This document shows positions 1 through 5,793 of a stretch of 17,330 bases of DNA, piece by piece (within the stretch, counting starts at the first letter, position 1; the number at the start of each line of letters is the position of its first letter). The DNA is from JAIRTY01 sp050257395 (GTDB lineage: Bacteria > Actinomycetota > Actinomycetes > Streptosporangiales > Streptosporangiaceae). A program made the position numbers and the translations under genes. The stretch covers positions 1 through 17,330 of the forward strand of contig JBLMWU010000198.1 of the NCBI GenBank assembly GCA_050257395.1, in the 5' to 3' direction. The notes under the pieces were generated by a model. It was not told the origin of the DNA and made no database searches. It was given only the letters and a program-made list of their open reading frames with translations.

Positions 1-421
1 TGGTCTCCACGTCCTTGGCGATCTTGGCGAGCTCCTCCGTCACGGCACCGACGGCGGCCTCGATGCCCCGCTTGAGGGCCATCGGGTTCGCTCCGGCCGC
101 GACGTTGCGCAGACCCTCGCGGACCAGTGCCTGAGCCAGGACCGTCGCCGTGGTGGTGCCGTCACCAGCCACGTCGTCGGTCTTCTTGGCGACCTCTTTG
201 ACCAGCTCGGCGCCGATCTTCTCGTAGGGATCTTCGAGCTCGATCTCCTTGGCGATGGACACGCCATCGTTGGTGATCGTGGGAGCGCCCCACTTCTTCT
301 CGAGCACCACGTTACGGCCCTTGGGGCCGAGGGTTACCTTCACAGCGTCGGCGAGCTGATTCATGCCGCGTTCGAGGCCGCGCCGGGCGTCCTCGTCGAA
401 CGCGATCATCTTGGCTGCCAT
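1..421 (-). CDS. groEL: Chaperonin GroEL (Hsp60), N-terminal part; gene runs off the left edge
   Basis: ATP-dependent protein-folding chaperonin, cytosolic tetradecamer. The translation from the ATG at 421 begins MAAKMIAFDEDARRGLERG and continues with the family-typical LADAVKVTLGPKGRNVV, GAPTITNDGVSIAKEI, the nucleotide-binding VAGDGTTTATVLAQ and GANPMALKRGI. About 140 of roughly 540 residues are present; the rest lies beyond position 1. The start is supported by GGGAGGA nine bases upstream. No groES lies directly upstream, so this is a stand-alone copy like the second groEL of many actinomycetes. Regulation is visible: two CIRCE operators (549-575 and 584-610), one of them inside the promoter, predict HrcA repression and heat induction. 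Identification is near certain; copy number in the genome cannot be told from here. Confidence 0.97.
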   Translation of the reverse strand, partial: MAAKMIAFDEDARRGLERGMNQLADAVKVTLGPKGRNVVLEKKWGAPTITNDGVSIAKEIELEDPYEKIGAELVKEVAKKTDDVAGDGTTTATVLAQALVREGLRNVAAGANPMALKRGIEAAVGAVTEELAKIAKDVET

Positions 422-548
422 AGGCTCCAGTCCTCCCGGAACTTTGTGGCCGTGCACGGATCGAGCCGACGCCCGCGACGGCCGGCCCCGGGCGGACAGT
501 CCTGTCCTGCCGCCAGCGAGGCCTCATCGCCCCGATCCCGCCTTGGCG

Positions 549-575
549 TTGTCACTCTCAGACGGAGAGTGCCAA
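549..575 (-). promoter_or_regulatory. CIRCE operator, gene-proximal copy (HrcA site)
   Basis: Inverted repeat TTGTCACTC-N9-GAGTGCCAA on the plus strand. Consensus CIRCE is TTAGCACTC-N9-GAGTGCTAA, so this copy is degenerate in the outer bases of both arms, but the CACTC/GAGTG core and the exact 9-bp spacer are kept. It lies 35 bp from the second copy, just downstream of the predicted groEL transcription start. Confidence 0.85.
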
Positions 576-580
576 CGACT

Positions 581-609
581 TGTTTAGCACTCTCGCCCTG
601 AGAGTGCAA
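581..609 (-). promoter_or_regulatory. groEL promoter, housekeeping sigma type
   Basis: On the minus strand TTGCAC (604-609) is followed after 17 bp by TAAACA (581-586). This gives a leader of about 150 nt before the groEL ATG. Its complete overlap with the CIRCE at 584-610 supports the assignment; it is a motif call only. Confidence 0.6.
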
Positions 610-610
610 G
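584..610 (-). promoter_or_regulatory. CIRCE operator, promoter copy (HrcA site)
   Basis: TTAGCACTC-N9-GAGTGCAAG. The left arm is a perfect consensus match and the right arm matches 7 of 9. It spans the whole -35/-10 interval of the predicted groEL promoter, so bound HrcA would block RNA polymerase directly. Confidence 0.92.
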
Positions 611-658
611 CTGGTCCGGGCAGGCGGCGGCACGCTTCCCCGTAAGCCGGGCGTCAAG

Positions 659-694
659 TTGAGAGCCGCCGGCGGGCACGGTATAACCGGTGGT
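659..694 (+). promoter_or_regulatory. Promoter of the RHH/PIN pair, leaderless
   Basis: TTGAGA (659-664), a 17-bp spacer and TATAAC (682-687) form a good sigma-70/HrdB-type promoter. The ATG at 695 starts 7 nt after the -10 box, so transcription should begin at or next to the start codon. No Shine-Dalgarno is present. Confidence 0.7.
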
Positions 695-943
695 ATGTCT
701 CCCACGGAGAAGCTGGCGATCAGCCTCCCCAAGGATCTGATCGACAAGCTGCGCCGGGCCAGGGACGAAGGCCGGATCGAATCGGTCTCCGGGTATATCG
801 CCGACCTGCTGCGGCGCGAAGACGACTGGCGGGACGCGCGCACCACCCTTGACCGCATCTTCGAGCGCTGCCCGGGCCCGGAGGACAAGCATTACGCATG
901 GGCGCGGCGCGCCCTGGGCGTCAGCCCTAAGCCCGCCGCGTGA
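695..943 (+). CDS. Ribbon-helix-helix (CopG/VapB-like) antitoxin-type protein
   Basis: An 82-residue protein. Residues 5-36 (EKLAISLPKDLIDKLRRARD and on to SVSGYIADLLRR) have the beta-strand/helix/helix layout of CopG/ParD/VapB RHH DNA-binding domains. The charged C-terminal half would contact a toxin partner. It overlaps the next gene by 4 bp (GTGA, 940-943), the usual coupling of antitoxin to toxin. The ATG at 695 is preferred over in-frame codons further left because it sits 7 nt downstream of a strong -10 box and begins exactly at the RHH domain. As with VapB-type proteins it probably autoregulates its own promoter. No operator was identified apart from the short ACCGGTGGT between the -10 box and the ATG. 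Confidence 0.8.
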   Translation: MSPTEKLAISLPKDLIDKLRRARDEGRIESVSGYIADLLRREDDWRDARTTLDRIFERCPGPEDKHYAWARRALGVSPKPAA

Positions 944-1338
944 TCGGCGGCCGCATCCTCGATACCAGTGCCCTGGTGGAAGCCGCCCGGGGTACGCCGT
1001 ACATGCAGGCGCTGCTCTACATCAGCCACGAGCACCTGATCACGCTGGTGATCCCGGCCCCGTGCCTGGCCGACGCGCTGGCCGGGCTGGACGACCCGGA
1101 GCAGCAGGCCCGCCTGTTCGACCTGCTGCGCTCGCCGATGGCGCGGGTGGCCCATTTCGGGGCGGCCGAGGCGACCGGCACCGGGCTGCTGCGCTCCGGG
1201 GCCCGGCCCGCGCGCGCCTCCACCGGCGCCGCGCACGCCGCCTACCTGGCGGCCAGCCGGGGCTGGCCGGTGGTCAGCGCCCGCCCGGGCCCGATCCGGG
1301 CCATGCACCCCGATGTGGTGATCGAGCCGCTGCCCTGA
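940..1338 (+). CDS. PIN-domain (VapC-like) protein with degraded active site
   Basis: 132 residues from a GTG at 940 that overlaps the antitoxin stop. The N-terminal ILDTSALVEAARG (6-18) is the classic first PIN strand with acidic residue Asp8. The C-terminal AAHAAYLAASRGWPVVSA followed by IEPL matches the last part of VapC-like PIN proteins. Active VapC ribonucleases need four acids. Here the second is Asp45 instead of Glu (LADALAGL), the third (usual DAH) is Ala97 in AAH, and the fourth (usual TxDP) is Arg115 in SARP. Only the first acid is standard, so RNase activity is doubtful although the fold and operon layout are those of a toxin. It may be a defused toxin, a regulator or an RNA-binding relic. 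Family is fairly sure; activity is not. Confidence 0.7.
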   Translation: MIGGRILDTSALVEAARGTPYMQALLYISHEHLITLVIPAPCLADALAGLDDPEQQARLFDLLRSPMARVAHFGAAEATGTGLLRSGARPARASTGAAHAAYLAASRGWPVVSARPGPIRAMHPDVVIEPLP

Positions 1339-1339
1339 C

Positions 1340-1360
1340 CGGGGCCGCCACCCGGCCCCG
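1340..1360 (+). terminator. Hairpin after the PIN gene
   Basis: CGGGGCC-(7 nt)-GGCCCCG is a perfect 7-bp stem starting two bases after the stop codon. There is no T-tract, as is common for actinobacterial terminators. Confidence 0.5.
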
Positions 1361-1657
1361 CCGCGATCGGGCCCGGTGCCCGGGTACGGCACGGCCTGCC
1401 GGCGCGGCGTGCGGGCATGGCGGCAGGACGGGGCACCTGGGTTCTCCCGCCCGCCCCGGCACGTGCCCGCCGGAGCCGGTCCCGCCTGCTGCGGGGCAGA
1501 CGGGGACCCAGCGGTCGCATCCTGCGCGCGGGAAGTGTTCCCGCCCTCTGCGGGGCGGCGGATGCCCAGCCGGCGGCAGTGCCGGGGGCTGGCGGCCGGA
1601 CCCGGGCCCGGAACCGGGCTTCAGTTCCCGGTGGCGGACGGGACCGGCGCCAGGAAC
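1361..1657. other. Gene-free stretch between convergent PIN and csp genes
   Basis: Very GC-rich sequence with open frames on several strands but no recognisable protein. Its one sharp element is a perfect palindrome GCGGGAA-GTG-TTCCCGC at 1528-1544 (7-bp arms, 3-bp centre), of unknown role. Confidence 0.5.
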
Positions 1658-1675
1658 CCGGGCGGCTGTGCCCGG
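1658..1675 (-). terminator. Hairpin downstream of csp
   Basis: CCGGGC-(6 nt)-GCCCGG inverted repeat 21 bp past the csp stop. It is a short GC stem without a T-run, so only a candidate terminator. Confidence 0.35.
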
Positions 1676-1696
1676 ACCCGGCGGTCAGGGGAAGGC

Positions 1697-1897
1697 TCAG
1701 ACAGCGCGGACAGCCTCGGCCTGCGGGCCGCGGTCGCTCTGCATGATGTCGAATTCGACCCGCTGGCCCTCTTCCAGGGTGCGGTAGCCGTCCATCTGGA
1801 TGGCCGTGTAGTGCACGAACACGTCCCTGCCATTGTCTACGGCGATGAACCCGTAGCCCTTATCCGGGTTGAACCACTTCACGGTGCCCTGAGCCAT
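1697..1897 (-). CDS. Cold-shock protein, CspA family
   Basis: A 66-residue single cold-shock domain that binds single-stranded RNA/DNA and melts RNA secondary structure. MAQGTVKWFNPDKGYGFIAV contains RNP1 (KGYGFI) and is followed by RNP2 (DVFVHYTAI) and the family-typical VEFDIMQSDRGPQAEAV. Length and ending are standard for actinobacterial CspA/CspB proteins. The ATG at 1897 has GGGAG ten bases upstream. It stands alone, convergent with the PIN gene, with roughly 300 bp of non-coding DNA upstream that could include a long leader of the kind used by cold-shock genes. Start and family are secure; which paralogue it is cannot be said. Confidence 0.97.
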   Translation of the reverse strand: MAQGTVKWFNPDKGYGFIAVDNGRDVFVHYTAIQMDGYRTLEEGQRVEFDIMQSDRGPQAEAVRAV

Positions 1898-2200
1898 TGC
1901 CCAACAACTCCCTAACTACGCTCGGGCTTGGGGTCCCGCCCTTGCTCTCGCGGGCCCTTCGATCGCAGCGCGCTAGACGTCGGGCAAGAGTCCTTGCCGT
2001 TCTCGCCGACCGGACAGCGACCGCCTAAGACCATACCCCTTGCGACACGCGAGCGTGACCTGTTACTCCCTGAATGAAGTCACGCGAGTGGCGTTACGCC
2101 CCAGTAACCAGAGGCGTATCAAGGACACCAGGCTACGAAAGGGACAGAAGGGCGGCCGCGGCACCGGTGCTACGTGCGGAAAATCCCCGCCAGGAGAGCC
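1898..2200 (-). promoter_or_regulatory. Non-coding region upstream of csp: leader and candidate promoter
   Basis: No gene was recognised. On the minus strand TATGGT (2030-2035) could be a -10 box giving a leader of about 125 nt, though no convincing -35 was found. Further upstream, CACGCGAG occurs twice (2046-2053 and 2081-2088, 35 bp apart), CGTGAC/GTCACG form an inverted pair (2054-2059, 2079-2084), and GGCGTTACGCC (2090-2100) is a palindrome. These may be operator elements. The part next to 2201 also serves as the 3' end of the sulfur-carrier gene. Confidence 0.35.
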
Positions 2201-2476
2201 TCAGCCGCCCGCCACCGCCGGGATCACCGATACCCGGGATCCGGCCGGAACGGGCGTATCGAGCCCTTCGGCGAACCGCACGTCCTCGTCCCCCACATAC
2301 ACATTGACGAACCGCCGCAGATTGCCGGCCTCGTCAACAATCCTGCCGCGGATACCCGGATAGGTGACGTCAAGACCGGCAATCACCTCACGGAGCGTGC
2401 CCGGATCGGCGGTCACTTCAGCCGAACCGCCGGTATAGGTCCGCAGAATTGTCGGTATACGGACAGAGACACTCAT
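2201..2476 (-). CDS. CysO/MoaD/ThiS-family sulfur-carrier protein
   Basis: A 91-residue ubiquitin-fold protein that would carry sulfur as a C-terminal thiocarboxylate. From MSVSVRIPTILRTYTGG through RRFVNVYVGDEDVRF to the end VSVIPAVAGG it matches, as I remember it, mycobacterial CysO almost block for block. The chain ends directly in Gly-Gly, so no protease is needed to expose the carrier tail; an E1-like MoeZ/MoeB enzyme encoded elsewhere must activate it. The ATG at 2476 has a good GAGGAG Shine-Dalgarno. It follows the threonine-synthase-type gene on the same strand after 122 bp. The cysM and mec genes that flank cysO in Mycobacterium are absent. With the SAM riboswitch upstream of the pair, the likely job is sulfur donation to homocysteine synthesis (inference). 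Family is secure, acceptor enzyme inferred. Confidence 0.93.
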   Translation of the reverse strand: MSVSVRIPTILRTYTGGSAEVTADPGTLREVIAGLDVTYPGIRGRIVDEAGNLRRFVNVYVGDEDVRFAEGLDTPVPAGSRVSVIPAVAGG

Positions 2477-2544
2477 CCGGGTCTGCCTCTCCTCGGTGAA
2501 TAAATGAACAATCGGTGACGGGAGCGCGGAAACCCTCCCGGGCG

Positions 2545-2573
2545 GGCCGGGCGCTGGCTGCCGCCGCCCGGCC
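2545..2573 (-). terminator. Strong hairpin between the thrC-like and sulfur-carrier genes
   Basis: GGCCGGGCG-(11 nt)-CGCCCGGCC is a perfect 9-bp stem inside the 122-bp gap between the two genes. It could be a partial terminator or a processing site that sets the ratio of enzyme to carrier. No T-tract is present. Confidence 0.4.
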
Positions 2574-2598
2574 GCCGCCCGCACCCGGCCGGTGCGGC

Positions 2599-3870
2599 TC
2601 AGCCGGCCCGGAGGTCCGGCAGGGCGCTCTCGAACTCCTCGAAGGCCGCCAGCGTGGGCCGGATCGCCGCTGGCGCGGCCGCGTCGGCCACCGCGTCGAG
2701 CGTCTTGAGGCCGTCCCCGGAGTTGATGATGACCGTCTCGGCGTCCGGGTCGAGCTGGCCGGATGCCAGCAGGCTGCGCAGCACCCCGAGGGTGACGCCG
2801 CCCGCGGTCTCCCCGAAAATGCCCTCGGTCCGCGCGAGCAGCTTCATGGCGCTGACCACCTCGCCGTCGCTCACGTCCGCGACCACGCCGCCGGTGCGCC
2901 GGACCACGTCCAGCACGTACGGGCCGTCCGCCGGGTTGCCGATGGCCAGCGACTTGGCGAGGGTGGCCGGGCGGACCGGCTGCACCACGTCGTGCCCGGC
3001 GCGGAACGCGGCCGCCACCGGCGAGCACCCGGTCGCCTGCGCCCCGAACACCTTGAACGGCTTGTCCTCGACCAGGCCGAGCGCCACGAACTCGCGGAAC
3101 GCCTTGTCGATCTTGACGAGCTGGGCGCCGGACGCGACCGGCACCACGATCTGGTCCGGCAGCCGCCAGCCGAGCTGCTCGGCGATCTCGAAGCCGATGG
3201 TCTTGGAGCCCTCGGCGTAGTAGGGGCGGACGTTGACGTTGACGAACGCCCAGTCCTCGCGGTCGTCGGCCAGCTCGGAGGCGAGCCGGTTCACGTCGTC
3301 GTAGCTGCCCTGCACCGCCACCAGGGTGCCGCCGTACACGGAACTGCCGATGATCTTCTGGGTCTCCAGGTCGGCAGGGATCAGCACCACCGAGCGGATC
3401 CCCGCCCGGGCGGCGGCGGCGGCCACCGCGTTGGCCAGGTTGCCGGTGGACGGGCAGGCCAGCACCTTGTAGCCGAGCTCGACCGCGGCGGCCAGCGCCA
3501 CCGCGACGACCCGGTCCTTGAACGAATGGGTGGGATTGCCGCGCTCGTCCTTCACCCACAGGGTCCGCATGCCGAGCTCACGGGTGAGCTGGTCGGCGCG
3601 GACCAGCCGGGTCCAGCCCGGATCGGTGTTGGGGGTGGCTGCTACGTCCGGCGGGACCGGCAGCAGGCTCGCGTAGCGCCAGATGCTCTGCGGCCCGGCT
3701 TCGATGTCCGCCCTGGTGAGCGCCGGGAAGCTGTACGCCACTTCCATCGGCCCGAAACACTCGGCGCAGGCGTGACTGGCGCCGAGGGCGACGGTGGCGC
3801 CGCATTCGCGGCAGGACAGGTGGCTGGCAAAGCCCAGCCGGGATGGGGTCTGGGTCGTCGGTGTGCTCAC
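2599..3870 (-). CDS. thrC: Threonine synthase-family PLP enzyme; candidate homocysteine/threonine synthase
   Basis: 423 residues, fold-type II PLP enzyme. An N-terminal zinc ribbon (CREC at 20-23, CAEC at 35-38) precedes the catalytic domain. The PLP lysine is K118 in NPTHSFKDR, the cofactor-phosphate loop is STGN (141-144), and NSGDGLKT lies at 383-390. Family members convert O-phosphohomoserine to threonine. The GTG at 3870 follows GGGAGAAAGG. The in-frame ATG at 3894 is rejected because it lies in helix P1 of the SAM riboswitch. Control by SAM and the CysO-like carrier gene downstream are not what a threonine-only enzyme should have. They suggest that the carrier's thiocarboxylate attacks the PLP-bound phosphohomoserine intermediate to give homocysteine. 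I have an unverified recollection of a bifunctional homocysteine/threonine synthase with a sulfur carrier in Streptomyces. Family certain, substrate role inferred. Confidence 0.93.
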   Translation of the reverse strand: MSTPTTQTPSRLGFASHLSCRECGATVALGASHACAECFGPMEVAYSFPALTRADIEAGPQSIWRYASLLPVPPDVAATPNTDPGWTRLVRADQLTRELGMRTLWVKDERGNPTHSFKDRVVAVALAAAVELGYKVLACPSTGNLANAVAAAAARAGIRSVVLIPADLETQKIIGSSVYGGTLVAVQGSYDDVNRLASELADDREDWAFVNVNVRPYYAEGSKTIGFEIAEQLGWRLPDQIVVPVASGAQLVKIDKAFREFVALGLVEDKPFKVFGAQATGCSPVAAAFRAGHDVVQPVRPATLAKSLAIGNPADGPYVLDVVRRTGGVVADVSDGEVVSAMKLLARTEGIFGETAGGVTLGVLRSLLASGQLDPDAETVIINSGDGLKTLDAVADAAAPAAIRPTLAAFEEFESALPDLRAG

Positions 3871-3889
3871 GGTTGCGGGGCCTTTCTCC

Positions 3890-4045
3890 CTCATCTGTCC
3901 CGGCGGCCAGGTCAGCCGCGGGCCGGAGTTGGCACCTGCCACGGCCGGCCTCACCTGCGCTGCCTGGCAGCGCCCGTGGGCACACACCTCACCGTGGTGG
4001 TTGCCGGGGCTTCACAGGGCCGTTCCCTCCACCCCTCTGGATGAG
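3890..4045 (-). ncRNA. SAM-I (S-box) riboswitch
   Basis: Minus-strand RNA of 156 nt. P1 is CTCATC (plus 4040-4045) paired with GATGAG (plus 3890-3895). Then come CAGAG, the conserved core GGTGGAGGGAACGGCCC, TGTGAAGCCCCGGCAACC, a P3 stem (CCACGG with CCGTGG), GGTGCCAACTCC and a P4 hairpin (GCGGC-tgacctg-GCCGC) leading back into P1. This order and the invariant blocks are those of SAM-I; the actinobacterial SAM-IV layout fits less well. P1 ends directly against GGGAGAAAGG, the Shine-Dalgarno of the GTG at 3870. SAM binding, by stabilising P1, therefore probably controls ribosome access; premature termination cannot be excluded. The ligand class rests on sequence match, not a covariance search. 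Confidence 0.94.
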
Positions 4046-4076
4046 CGTTATGAAGTTGTATCAATGCATGTTAACC
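4046..4076 (-). promoter_or_regulatory. AT-rich promoter region for the riboswitch transcript
   Basis: This is the only AT-rich patch in the divergent interval. On the minus strand TTAACA (4069-4074) could be a -35 and CATAAC (4047-4052) or TACAAC (4055-4060) a -10. With TACAAC, transcription would start just outside riboswitch helix P1. The exact boxes are uncertain. Confidence 0.4.
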
Positions 4077-4130
4077 GATGCCGCCGCGCGCTAGCCGGGG
4101 GCATACCGGCAGCCTGCGCCGTGATCCGGC

Positions 4131-4144
4131 TAGCCTGTCGCCTC
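4131..4144 (+). promoter_or_regulatory. Candidate leaderless -10 of the GT20 gene
   Basis: TAGCCT (4131-4136) lies 8 nt before the ATG at 4145 and there is no Shine-Dalgarno. The layout fits a leaderless transcript, but no -35 match is visible. Confidence 0.35.
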
Positions 4145-5701
4145 ATGGACGCCCAGAGCAGCCGTGGCCGGGTCCTCGTCGCCTCCAACCGGGGGCCGGT
4201 CTCCTTCAGCCTCGCCGAAGACGGGACCCTCACCCCCCGCCGGGGCGGCGGCGGGCTGGTGTCGGGACTGTCGTCGGTGGCGGGCAGCGCCGAGGTGCTG
4301 TGGGTGTGCGCCGCTCTCAGCGACGCGGACCGGGCGGCAGCCCGGGCCGCCCCGGACGGCCGGCTGGACCTGGCCGGGTACTCGGAGGCGACCGCGGGCG
4401 CGGCCGTGCAGATGCTGCGGATCTCTGCGGCGACCTTCGACCGGGCCTACAACGCGGTGGCGAACTCCACCCTGTGGTTCATCCACCACATGCTCTACGA
4501 CACCCCGAACCGGCCCCACTTCGGGCTGAAGTTCCACCGGGAGTGGGAGTCGTTCCGCGCCTACAACGCGGCGTTCGCGGACGCCCTGGCGGCCGGGGCC
4601 GGGCCGCGTGAGGCGGCCGGGCCGCGGGTGCGGGCGATGGTGCAGGACTACCACCTGACCCTGGTCCCCCGGATGCTCGCGGACCGGCGGCCGGACCTGG
4701 CGATCGGCTACTTCTGCCACACCCCGTGGGCGCCGCCGGACTATTTCGCGCTGCTGCCGGACGCGATCGGGCGGGAGGTGCTGGAGGGCATCCTGGGCGC
4801 CGACCACGCGGGCTTCCACACGGAGCGGTGGGCGGACGCGTTCCTCGACTGCTGCGAGCGGTTCCTGGGCGCGGAGGTGGACCGGCGGGCCCGCACCGTC
4901 ACCCACGCCGGGCACGTGACCACGGTCGGCGCGCACCCGCTCGGCGTGGACGCCGCGGAGCTGCGCGAACGGGCAGCCGCCGCGGACGTGCAGGCCCAGG
5001 TGAGCGCGCTGTCGGCGCTGGCGGCCGGCTGCAAGCTGATCGTCCGGATCGACCGGACCGAGCTGTCCAAGAACATCGTCCGCGGCCTGGCCGCCTACCG
5101 GGAGCTGCTGACCACCCGGCCGGAGTGGCGGGGCAGGGTCACCCACCTGGCGTTCGCCTACCCGTCCCGGCACGACCTGCCCGAGTACCGCGAGTACACC
5201 GCCAGCGTGCAGCGGCTGGCGCGGGAGATCGTGCACGAGTTCGGCACCGACGACTGGAACCCGCTGACCCTGGCGGTCAACGACGACTACCCGCGGTCGC
5301 TGGCCGCCTACCGGCTCGCCGACGTGCTGGTCGTCAACCCGATCCGGGACGGCATGAACCTGGTCGCCATGGAGTGCCCGATTATTTCTGAACGGGGCTG
5401 CGCCGTCGTGCTGTCGCGCGAAGCCGGAGCCGCCACGGAGCTGGGCGAGGCCGCGCTCATGGTGAACCCGTTCGACATTTCGGGCACCGCAGATGCGCTG
5501 CACGAAGCGCTGGTCATGCCCGAGCGCGAACGCAGCCGCCGCACCGCCCTGCTTGCCGCGGCGGGCGCGGCGCTGCCGCCGGCGGACTGGCTCGCCGACC
5601 AGCTCGATGCGCTGCCGTCGGGCACCGGCGGCGAGCCGGCGCCGGACGCTGACGGCAGGCCGGGCTGGCGGGCGCGGCGCCGGGCCCGCCGCGGCGGCTG
5701 A
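4145..5701 (+). CDS. otsA: GT20 glycosyltransferase, trehalose-6-phosphate synthase type (OtsA-like)
   Basis: 518 residues, GT-B fold. It would join a sugar nucleotide and glucose-6-phosphate to make trehalose-6-phosphate in the cytosol. Visible: VLVASNRGPVSF (11-21), GGGGL (34-38), ANSTLWFIHH (106-115), VQDYHL (166-171), GFHTERWADAFL (223-234), RIDRTELSKN (301-310) and NPIRDGMNLVAME (398-410). In E. coli OtsA the phosphate-binding pair is Arg-x4-Lys (RLDYSK). Here R301 is followed at +5 by Glu306, with Lys309 at +8, and the surrounding block is not the classical one. This GT20 branch may therefore use another donor or acceptor, although the convergent otsB supports trehalose. The ATG at 4145 begins just before the first strand. 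Family is certain; the exact product is less so. Confidence 0.88.
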   Translation: MDAQSSRGRVLVASNRGPVSFSLAEDGTLTPRRGGGGLVSGLSSVAGSAEVLWVCAALSDADRAAARAAPDGRLDLAGYSEATAGAAVQMLRISAATFDRAYNAVANSTLWFIHHMLYDTPNRPHFGLKFHREWESFRAYNAAFADALAAGAGPREAAGPRVRAMVQDYHLTLVPRMLADRRPDLAIGYFCHTPWAPPDYFALLPDAIGREVLEGILGADHAGFHTERWADAFLDCCERFLGAEVDRRARTVTHAGHVTTVGAHPLGVDAAELRERAAAADVQAQVSALSALAAGCKLIVRIDRTELSKNIVRGLAAYRELLTTRPEWRGRVTHLAFAYPSRHDLPEYREYTASVQRLAREIVHEFGTDDWNPLTLAVNDDYPRSLAAYRLADVLVVNPIRDGMNLVAMECPIISERGCAVVLSREAGAATELGEAALMVNPFDISGTADALHEALVMPERERSRRTALLAAAGAALPPADWLADQLDALPSGTGGEPAPDADGRPGWRARRRARRGG

Positions 5702-5743
5702 TGCCCGTCCCGGTCCGGGTGATTCCATGAGCCGTTCATCCGC

Positions 5744-5761
5744 GGCCCCCCGGGCGGGGTC
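5744..5761. terminator. Hairpin between convergent otsA and otsB
   Basis: GGCCCC-(6 nt)-GGGGTC, a 6-bp stem with one G-T pair, in the 92-bp convergent gap. It could serve either strand. Confidence 0.4.
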
Positions 5762-5793
5762 CTATCGGCACTGCTCGTGGCCGTGCCTCGCCC

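Noticed and set aside
3890..3894. ATG at 3894 as start of the thrC-like gene (MREKGPAT extension)
   Set aside because: It lies within the 3' strand of riboswitch helix P1. GTG 3870 has GGGAGAAAGG upstream and starts a normal family N-terminus.
3890..3987. Still longer N-terminal extension of the thrC-like frame to 3987
   Set aside because: The extension is the SAM riboswitch read as protein; its conserved RNA blocks explain the sequence.
2515..4044. Long plus-strand open frame antisense to the thrC-like gene
   Set aside because: A GC-rich shadow frame; biased Arg/Gly/His composition and no domain. The minus strand carries clear enzyme motifs.
3890..4045. SAM-IV class for the riboswitch
   Set aside because: The P1-P4 order with GGTGGAGGGA, GGCAACC and GGTGCCAA and the 3' P4 hairpin fits SAM-I better; a covariance search would settle it.
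4130..5728. Long minus-strand open frame opposite the GT20 gene
   Set aside because: Shadow of a strongly supported gene; no start signal or domain.
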